Assembly (NCBI RefSeq): GCF_905220565.1
Contig: NC_059397.1
Location: forward strand, 15,935,001 to 15,999,000
Length of the DNA: 64,000 nucleotides
Source of the DNA: Melitaea cinxia
Taxonomy: Eukaryota > Arthropoda > Insecta > Lepidoptera > Nymphalidae
Direction: 5' to 3'
The position numbers and the translations under genes are program-made. Positions 57,300 through 64,000 of this stretch are shown here, one piece after another; within the stretch, counting starts at the first letter, position 1; each line of letters begins with the position of its first letter. The notes beneath the pieces are model-generated. The model was not told the origin of the DNA and searched no databases. It saw nothing but the letters and a program-made list of their open reading frames with translations.

Positions 57300-57772
57300 A
57301 AATAGTAGGACCTGGGTGACCGAGCTTAGCTCGGTATTTTTAGTAAATCGTGTTTTTTGAAAATCATTTTTAAATACGAATTACATATTGATAAAATATG
57401 AATAATATTTTTCGATTTTATTTTTTTTAGAAAAAAAAAGAAAAAAAACGATAATCGATATGGAATACGTGAGGATTCGAACCATGATCTTTTCGGCCGA
57501 GCGCGATCGGCCGATTTCCCCTGAGCTATTACAACTTTATTGACAGATGCGAAATTTACCTTCTTATTCTAACGATATTGTAGCCATTTTTTCATTGCCT
57601 AAAAACAGGGATAAAACGACATTTTCTAAAAATGAATCCTAGCTAGATTTATTTATCTCCCCCGTAATCCCCTGTATACTAAGTTTCATGAAAATCGTTG
57701 GAGCCGTTTCCGAGATTCAGATTATATATATATATATATACAAGAATTGCTCGTTTAATAGTATAAGATATG
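57300..57772 (+). repeat. dispersed element with an internal tRNA-like segment
   Basis: Begins 'gacctgggtgaccgagctta', ends 'tgaaaatcgttggagccgtt', 'tccgagattcagattatata' and 'caagaattgctcgtttaata'. In the middle (57455-57545) lies a minus-strand tRNA-like segment. Non-coding. The right part resembles repeat E ends. Confidence 0.6.
57425..57545 (-). other. tRNA-like pol III promoter elements with T-run terminator
   Basis: On the minus strand 'taatagctcaggggaaatcg' fits an A box and 'atggttcgaatcctcacg' a B box, about 35 nt apart. A run of eight T follows within 20 nt of the tRNA-like 3' end. The T stem does not pair well, so this is not a functional tRNA; it is either the pol III head of a SINE-like element or a tRNA pseudogene. 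Confidence 0.4.
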
Positions 57773-58014
57773 TATGTATACGAATCGTCGCATATATATA
57801 TATACAATTTTTCCTCTTTTTTAAATGGTGATGGAATTTTTTCAATCAGCTATTTACTCCTTAATACTTCTAGGCTTTTTATAAAAATATCTGTCGTTTT
57901 TACTATGTTATGTTTTTTATATTTTTGTGACATATTTTTAATTTGTGCAATTTTTAATAATCAAATATTTAACATAGTACCTAAAATAATTCTATATTAA
58001 TGTTATAAATCTGA

Positions 58015-58180
58015 ACAGTTTGTTTGTTTGAATGAGCTAATCTCAATAATCTTAGTACTGGTTCGAACTCTAAAAATTACTTTTGTTTTGGTAAATGGGC
58101 TACCCTAGGTAGGCTATACAATATTTTAGTAATTTTTTTCTCAAATAGACGCAGCTGTAAAGGTGGGTCACAGCTAGTTG
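58015..58180 (+). repeat. repeat G copy
   Basis: 'ctgaacagtttgtttgtttg', 'actggttcgaactctaaaaa' and 'gtgggtcacagctagtt' match the layout of 63008-63175. Confidence 0.55.
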
Positions 58181-58529
58181 AACTGCTCAAAATGTCACAC
58201 ACATACTTTTGAAGTTAATAAAATTGCTTAATTATTACGTCCACGGGCATTATGTTACGACTTGAATATAAATTTTTTGCTTACACATTATAAATAATAT
58301 AATACTTCATGTTACACAAAATAGTTCATAGTTCATAGTTCTGTAGTAATAATTTATTTTAATAAATTTTGTGTTAGAAATTATTATAAGTTATTTCCAA
58401 TAGATTTTACCTATAGCTGCAATTAATACAAGCACCCAATAGCATTACGTTGTAATTTTCCGGTAGTGGAAATTAATTATACTATGACACAGATTAATAT
58501 TTGTTTGATCAAAAAATAATAACGGCCCA

Positions 58530-58800
58530 TTATCTAACTATTACGATTCAACCTCTGTGCTAAAAATGGGCGTTCCACAAGGATCGTTTCTAGGTCCTTT
58601 TCTTTTTAATATTTATGATATTCGGTTTTATGTTAAGGATATTTGTGATATAGTGTTATTTTCTAATGATACATGGCTTATATTTAAAGTTGATAGGAAA
58701 CATGTAAATTATGACAACGTGAACTTTGTCGCGAGTTCAAGATCAGGTTAAAACAAACTACTTGGTTTTGAACGAGATGTAGAAAAGTTCGTCAACTGAC
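58530..58800 (+). pseudogene. Jockey-like LINE, reverse transcriptase fragment (broken)
   Basis: Reads LKMGVPQGSFLGPFLFNIYD, then VKDICDIVLFSNDTWLIFKV and DRKH. GVPQGS.LGP.LF..Y and the FxDD box are canonical reverse transcriptase motifs. The box is FSND, so the first catalytic Asp is lost. It is followed at 58840 by an inserted repeat D and at 59130 by the 3' part of what may be the same element. Confidence 0.75.
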
Positions 58801-58839
58801 CATAGTTGCTACTGCGTGTTTAATATGACATATAAACTA

Positions 58840-59085
58840 GAGCAGCCCGACTGGGGTAGTACCTCGACCTTACAGAAGATCACAGCTAAATAATACTGTT
58901 TTCAAGCAATATTGTGTTCCTGTTGGTGAGTAAGGTGACCAGAGCTCCTGGGGGGGATTGGGGATTCGGTTGGCAACGCGCTTGCGATACTTTTGGTGTT
59001 GCAGGCGTCTATAAGCTACGGTAATCTCTTACCATGAGTTGAGCCGTACGCTTGTTTGCCGACCTAGTGACATAAAAAAATATAT
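58840..59085 (-). repeat. repeat D inserted in a Jockey-like LINE
   Basis: 'agagcagcccgactggggta', 'gtacctcgaccttacagaag', 'gagtaaggtgaccagagctc' and 'gccgacctagtgacataaaa', reverse of repeat D and well preserved. Confidence 0.82.
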
Positions 59086-59129
59086 ATACATATTTTAGCT
59101 ATTTACATGATGTTATGTCTTACGTTCTG

Positions 59130-59750
59130 TTACTAATACAGATATTGAGACTGTATTTCTTTTGCAATAAAAGAGCCATTTGCGCTATTTATGATCCTGG
59201 AGCTCGAGCTTCCCTGGGGGGTGTTTTTCATAAGGTATTCATTATTTAATATTGACAATTGCGTCACAATATATTTACAACCATATTATGTATATTCACA
59301 AAAATATCGATTATTTTGATAAAAATAGTAATAATCGCAGCTTAAACAAGAAAAGGAATAACAAAATTGTAACTCCAAGTTTCCGTTTGCGCAAAGTAAG
59401 CATCTCTATTCTGAGTTATGGTATTCGCATGTGTAATAAAATCCCACGAACGATTTTTCAATTGTCTGCGAATAAAAATAAAAGTTTGTATTAAAAAGAA
59501 ATTATTAGCTAATTCAGTACATAAATGATAAAGATGTACGGTTTTAGTGACGATGTATTTCATGTAAGATATTAAAAATATTGTATAGAAACTCAGTTTT
59601 TTTTAAATAACTGCGAGGTTTCTTGCCGGTTCTTCATATTACATTCCGTATCGTCGGTAGCTTTACTTTTAACGATAATAATTTATTTTTTATTACAATT
59701 TTTAATTTTAAGCCTTTTTAATAAAGTTATTTTGATTTTGATTTTGCCAG
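59130..59750 (+). pseudogene. Jockey-like LINE, ORF2 C-terminus and 3' end (broken)
   Basis: Reads SQYIYNHIMYIHKNIDYFDK, then RRNNKIVTPSFRLRKV-like text (KRNNKIVTPSFRLRKVSIS) and IRMCNKIPRTIFQLSANK, the usual C-terminal stretch of lepidopteran Jockey ORF2 ('N..LV.P..RL......G..I..YNKIP'). The 3' UTR ends 'taataaagttattttgattt', a typical simple tail. Confidence 0.72.
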
Positions 59751-59751
59751 T

Positions 59752-59850
59752 AACATCTCATCTGGGCACAGGCCTCTTTCTACATATAGGAGAAAGATTT
59801 AAGCTAAATCCATCGCCGCTGCTCAACTGCAGGTTTACCCCTTGCACACG
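59752..59850 (-). repeat. repeat A (SINE) tail fragment
   Basis: 'gggcacaggcctctttctac', 'atataggagaaagatttaag' and 'atccatcgccgctgctcaac', directly after the LINE tail. Reverse orientation, no head. Confidence 0.55.
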
Positions 59851-60505
59851 GAGTGAGTAAATCGTAATTGTATTAGAAAAAATAAGAATATAATAAAATG
59901 AAACCAATGCGAATATGTTTAACTTACGTGATTAAGATAGCAGCCGTCTGATATACATATTAACGTTATTATTTTCAAGTATATACGTAATATTTAAATA
60001 TCTCGTCCAGGTTCGGTTAGGAATCAGATATATAGCCCTGGAACGGGAAACAGGGTATCTAGGAAATACACCAACAGGAAACTGTCTAAATTACATTAAC
60101 ACAAATTATTTACATTTTAAAAATAGAATACAAAACATACACTAATTTTATCAATGGTCATTTCAACCAAAACAGATTTAACTTTACGTATTGTACCTTA
60201 ACTAACTTATTGTACCTTATTGCAACAAGAAAAAAACTTGCTAACACTTAACAACTTGCTAAGATTAAACTAACAACTTTTAACATTATAAAAATATATA
60301 TAATACATTTTACAGAAGTATAAATACAAAAATGTAAACAAACTACTAAAAATTTTACTACAATATAAATTAGGTAAAAAAAAATAATTACAAAACTCTA
60401 TTGTGTTTTATCTTATAGGTGTCAGTGTCATAGGGTTATTGTTCAAGTGCGCTTGTGATGTTAATACCAAGTCGCCGGCAGCGCGGCATCATTGCTGTAG
60501 GAAAC

Positions 60506-60800
60506 ATGGCGGCGCGCACCTGCGTGCTTCTCGCCCTCGTCTGCGCGTGCGCAGCTCGCGAGTGTATCGAACTCACTATCGCCGACGATAACATATTTTC
60601 AAGTACTATTTCAAATGGGACGATTTTAAAAGTTGCCGCTCATAATGAATCCTATGAGTATTCGAGGGTTAATATACTCGATCTATGGGATAGGTTCCCG
60701 AGGATCATGGTGCCGGTTAATGGGACGAGCGAACAGTGTCGCCGGGACAGCAGACTGTTTTACGACAGCCTCGACAGGTTGGAGTTATGGGCGTTGAAAA
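60506..60800 (+). CDS. third NRF-6-like gene, first exon (partial gene, continues off the right edge)
   Basis: The ATG at 60506 opens MAARTCVLLALVCACAAREC, a strong signal peptide. An in-frame ATG at 60458 would add 16 charged residues before it, so 60506 is preferred. The rest carries Asn-linked glycosylation sites (NGT, NES, NGT) and ends SEQCRRDSRLFYDSLDRLEL then WALK, the opening of the NRF domain. The donor is AAAA|GTAATT at 60801, phase 1, as in the other two family members. It has 98 codons plus one base and no long charged linker. Just upstream, tcttatag/GTGTCAGT at about 60417-60425 resembles an acceptor, so a 5' untranslated exon may precede. No second exon is recognisable up to 64000. 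Confidence 0.83.
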
Positions 60801-62027
60801 GTAATTGTTTTTATTTATTTCCTTACAGACTAAGATTTTTTTTATCTTAATGACAGGGAGATGATAACGCTTTCTTAATGTATAATAATGATAACACAAA
60901 ATATATTCTTTTACCTTAATATTTAATTACATTATAATAACGTAAATCATTTAAAATATCATATATAAAATCAAACCAAACATTCTGTAGTTTACTTCTA
61001 AAATAATATCAACAAAACCTAGTAAATAATAATATAAAAAAAAAACTAAAAAAAATTAAAAGTAAACTCACTACCAAATGAATATCTAGATAAATTAACA
61101 TTTAAAAGTAATAGTGACATTTAGATCTAGTCAAAATAATCACGAGCATGTTTAAAATTCTGTAGTTGGTATCAACTACTTGCATATAAGTTTTGCGTAT
61201 AAATAAAGATAATTTACTTTCAATAATAATCAGAGGAAAAACGCATTAAATCGAATACGGTCAAAAATTTGAATACCCAAGATTTTATTTAATGATTTAA
61301 TGTTGTTACTGTTGCTTTGGTTTCAATTACTAACAACTAATTCAACAATGAAGTCACCTCAGAAACATTGTGTAATGAACACTAGCAGTTCAAAAATATA
61401 GTGCTAAAAAGAAAATATGGTGTTACGAAGTCCGGTACCGCCATATTTCTTTCGAGAATAAATGTTTTTTACTGTAAATTTTCTTTTATACAAACTTTAC
61501 CCTAAAACCTTAGAACTGTGTACTTACTTGTACAAAAGGGATCAAAATATTAGTATGACATTGATTGCTTTTAAAATATACAATAACTATTTCTATATTA
61601 TTATATACATATTCCTGAAAGAATAAGAGCCCATTTCACTTAACTCTATCTCTGATAACGTAAATTATAATTAGATAAATTATTCTGTTGTCATAGTTTA
61701 CTGGTTATATTAGTCTATTAAGAGACATATTAAAATAAATCTACAAAATTAACATCATATCTATAAAAATATAAAGCTCCGAATATAAAAATCCGGCTGA
61801 GATAATTATTCATTTATTTAGATTTACTTCCTTCTTTTTAAAGCATACCTAACCTTCCTTTTTAAATATTTTAAATTTTTTAGTTGATGATGCCGGGAGA
61901 GCAAGCGATTCATTTATCATCTATAAAAATGATATATAATTTATGTAGAGTAATTGTAAAGTTTTTTCTAAAAGGGGAGGCAAACATCTTAACCTTGGCG
62001 TATTAATATACATATATGATCTTGAAC

Positions 62028-62245
62028 AACTAGCTGTGCCCGCGACTTCGTCCGTGTGGAATTTAACAAAATAGTTATTGTTTAGTTCGCAGAGTTATAA
62101 AACATAAAAATTTCTATAATAAAAGTAACCTAAGTTACTCCTTCTTACATCAACTATCTGCCAGTGAAAGTCCCTTCAAAATCGGTTCAGCCGTTTCAGA
62201 GATTAGCCGGAACAAACAGACAGATAATTGTAAAAAAAAAAGTTA
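62028..62245 (+). repeat. repeat E-like / LINE 3'-end element
   Basis: 'aactagctgtgcccgcgact', 'tcgtccgtgtggaatttaac', 'aaaatcggttcagccgtttc' and 'agagattagccggaacaaac'. Conserved end of a widespread lepidopteran LINE-derived repeat. Confidence 0.65.
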
Positions 62246-63007
62246 TTTTGGTACATGTACCGCGTATACATCCATATGCATTTAGTAAAAACGGTTATTT
62301 CAGTATTAGAAACAGAGACTCAAATTTTATATCTTTGTCTAGATAATTACAATATTTTAACTTGAAAAAGTGCAAAAGCGGTCTTATCACTAATAGAGAT
62401 CTCTTACATGTCTGTAAGAGATCACTATCACTATTAGATACCTAATTATGTGGAGAACGGCTGTGTAGAACCATCTACAGCTTAAATTTGGTTCTTGCAA
62501 AGAATATTAACAAAATCCATACTTTTCGCTAGAAATTATTTTACTTATACAGTATATGTAAAAGAAAATATTAAATTTTTATCTTGACTGATTTGATATT
62601 TTCTAAAAAGCTATTAGAAAAATAAAGCTTTTAATCTGGCATAACCTTAGTCCTGATACGTGGCATATTCTATTTCCGCAAACACCTTTCATATCTGATA
62701 TATTAAAATACAAAAATCAAATTTTATTTTAATATCCATGAATATCTTACCGATGAAAAAGCATGGGATTGAATAAAGCTCGAACAGGATATGTCTGTGA
62801 CCCGTTCTGTCAATGGATATAGTTACAAATATTGTGAGCAGGTGGCATGTGGTGATTTCAGCACACATAATCGGCTGTCTCGTGTTGGTCCAGATCATTT
62901 CGCTACTGTCACGTTTTTTTCGTCTCGTATATGACTTTAAATGAGTATCAAAACTTTTCCTCCTGCCTTTTTCCTCCCGGCACTAAGGACAATGCTTTGA
63001 TTTGTTT

Positions 63008-63176
63008 ATTGTAATTTATTCTAATTTTATAAAACTGAAAAGTTTGTTTGTTTGTTTAAGCGCGCTCAGTAACTACTAGTTCGATCTGAAAAATTATTTT
63101 TGTGTTACATATTACTGAGGAAGGCTACATTTTTTTTCAAATTACCGCGTGTGAAGCCGCGGGGCACAGTTAGTAT
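63008..63176 (+). repeat. repeat G copy
   Basis: 'aagtttgtttgtttgtttaa', 'gcgcgctcagtaactactag', 'ttcgatctgaaaaattattt' and 'gaagccgcggggcacagtta'. Confidence 0.65.
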
Positions 63177-64000
63177 TTAACCAAGCCGAGGATACGATAG
63201 GAAAGTAATGTCTACAGAGACATTAGGATTTAGTGTTCATTAATTATTGTGACTAAGTTAAGGTTGCTAGATAACAATATTTTATATTTATATTATTTAA
63301 TTTTGTAATGTACCGAATGTAATTTTTTTTAATTGATTGGTATTTTTGCTACCCTACGCTTTTTAGGTGAGTTTTTTTAAATATATTATTTGACGTTCAT
63401 TAAGTGTTCGTAATAACCTTATAGCGAAATAAATATTTTCAATTCATTTTCATTTCATTTCACTATCATTTCAATTCGTTTTACAACGCTGAAACTGAAA
63501 AGCAATCAAAAAATTATATACCTATAACGACTAGAAAGAAACGTGTGTATATTTGCATAACATGTTATAATAAATTAATGATTGTGATCGAAATAATAAT
63601 CTCATAGTGACATCGGACATCAAACCTATCTCCATTGCAGAAACTAGTATAACGACAAAATCAAACGATTGCCGGTATAATTTATTACTATCTGTGTTTT
63701 AATTAAATAATAATTTTATTGTATGTGTACTATTTCAAAATAAATTTGCGTCATTAAAATAATTTTAATATCTTGTTCTAGATATTTGTTGTTCTGAGAA
63801 TAATTAGCGAATTCAATTGAATACGGGACACGTGTTTAATATTATATACTTTTATATAATTTAGTACATAAATTACACTTTAAAGTATTTTAAAACCAAT
63901 TCAATGCACGTATGTATATTTTTTTTGTTGCAAATAAATTACGGATAAATATAAATACTACTCCATGAATCATACCTTTTTTTAATGCTTAATTTATAAT

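Larger units (their letters stand above)
40091..60505. other. 20-kb divergent spacer between the complete gene and the right-hand gene
   Basis: No protein-coding gene could be supported here. It holds repeats B, C, D, E and H, two sets of LINE remains, the 8-bp satellite and a 61-nt hairpin. Stretches with nothing recognised are 41570-45330, 45400-46120, 47250-48330, 52950-54670, 54960-55880, 56480-56815, 59860-60410. Confidence 0.7.
60801..64000 (+). other. presumed first intron of the right-hand nrf-6-like gene
   Basis: AT-rich. Holds repeat E-like (62028-62245) and repeat G (63008-63175) copies. No NRF exon 2 motif was found. 60850-62000, 62350-63000 and 63200-64000 hold nothing recognised. 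Confidence 0.55.

Noticed and set aside
60801..64000. Second exon of the right-hand nrf-6-like gene
   Set aside because: Same block not found on the plus strand before the window ends.

Overview
The window looks like nuclear DNA of a lepidopteran insect. It is very AT-rich, its genes are split by long introns with GT/AG borders, and it is crowded with dispersed repeats of the kind seen in butterfly and moth genomes (tRNA-headed SINEs, R1-clade, Jockey-like and BovB/RTE-like LINE remnants, hAT-type MITEs). Nothing prokaryotic is present: no operons, CRISPR arrays or rRNA. No convincing free-standing tRNA gene was found.

The genes all belong to one family, the NRF-6 ('nose resistant to fluoxetine') type membrane acyltransferases. 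One is complete. It lies on the minus strand from 40090 to 11322 and is rebuilt here as 12 exons whose phases agree throughout, giving 1220 codons plus stop. The predicted product has a signal peptide, a roughly 390-residue charged low-complexity stretch, the cysteine-containing NRF domain, a multi-pass acyltransferase-3 domain and a very acidic C-terminal tail. A second family member starts 1.8 kb downstream on the same strand; only its first exon (9481-9010) is visible and the rest should lie beyond the left edge. A third starts on the plus strand (first exon 60506-60800) and should continue beyond the right edge. All three first exons end at the same place, one base after the Trp-Ala-Leu-x motif of the NRF domain (phase 1), so this is a cluster of paralogues.

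Region by region: 1-9009 is the presumed first intron of the left gene, with SINEs and TA microsatellites. 9010-9481 is its first exon. 9482-11321 is intergenic, with one dispersed repeat. 11322-40090 is the complete gene; its introns hold an hAT-type element with a perfect 8-bp target duplication (intron 7), a SINE nested in an older repeat (intron 8), and two R1-clade LINE 3' ends in opposite orientation (intron 4). 40091-60505 is the 20-kb divergent spacer between the complete gene and the right-hand gene. It holds repeats, a 61-nt near-perfect hairpin at 45335-45395, BovB/RTE-like LINE remains, and a 2.86-kb satellite of an 8-bp unit (49326-52183) that has higher-order structure. 60506-60800 is the right gene's first exon and 60801-64000 its presumed first intron.

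Repeat families are labelled as follows. A: tRNA-headed SINE. B: element with the 'cgcctcttacgacacccacg' tail. C: element bounded by AACCGACTTC/GAAGTCGGTT. D: 'caagcgtacggctcacctga' element. E: 'agctgacccggcaaacgttg' element. F: 'gggttccgtggaaccc' element. G: 'gtttgtttgtttgaacgcgc' element. H: 'acaggtcctactgacctatt' element. Family names come from recognition of motifs, not from a database search.
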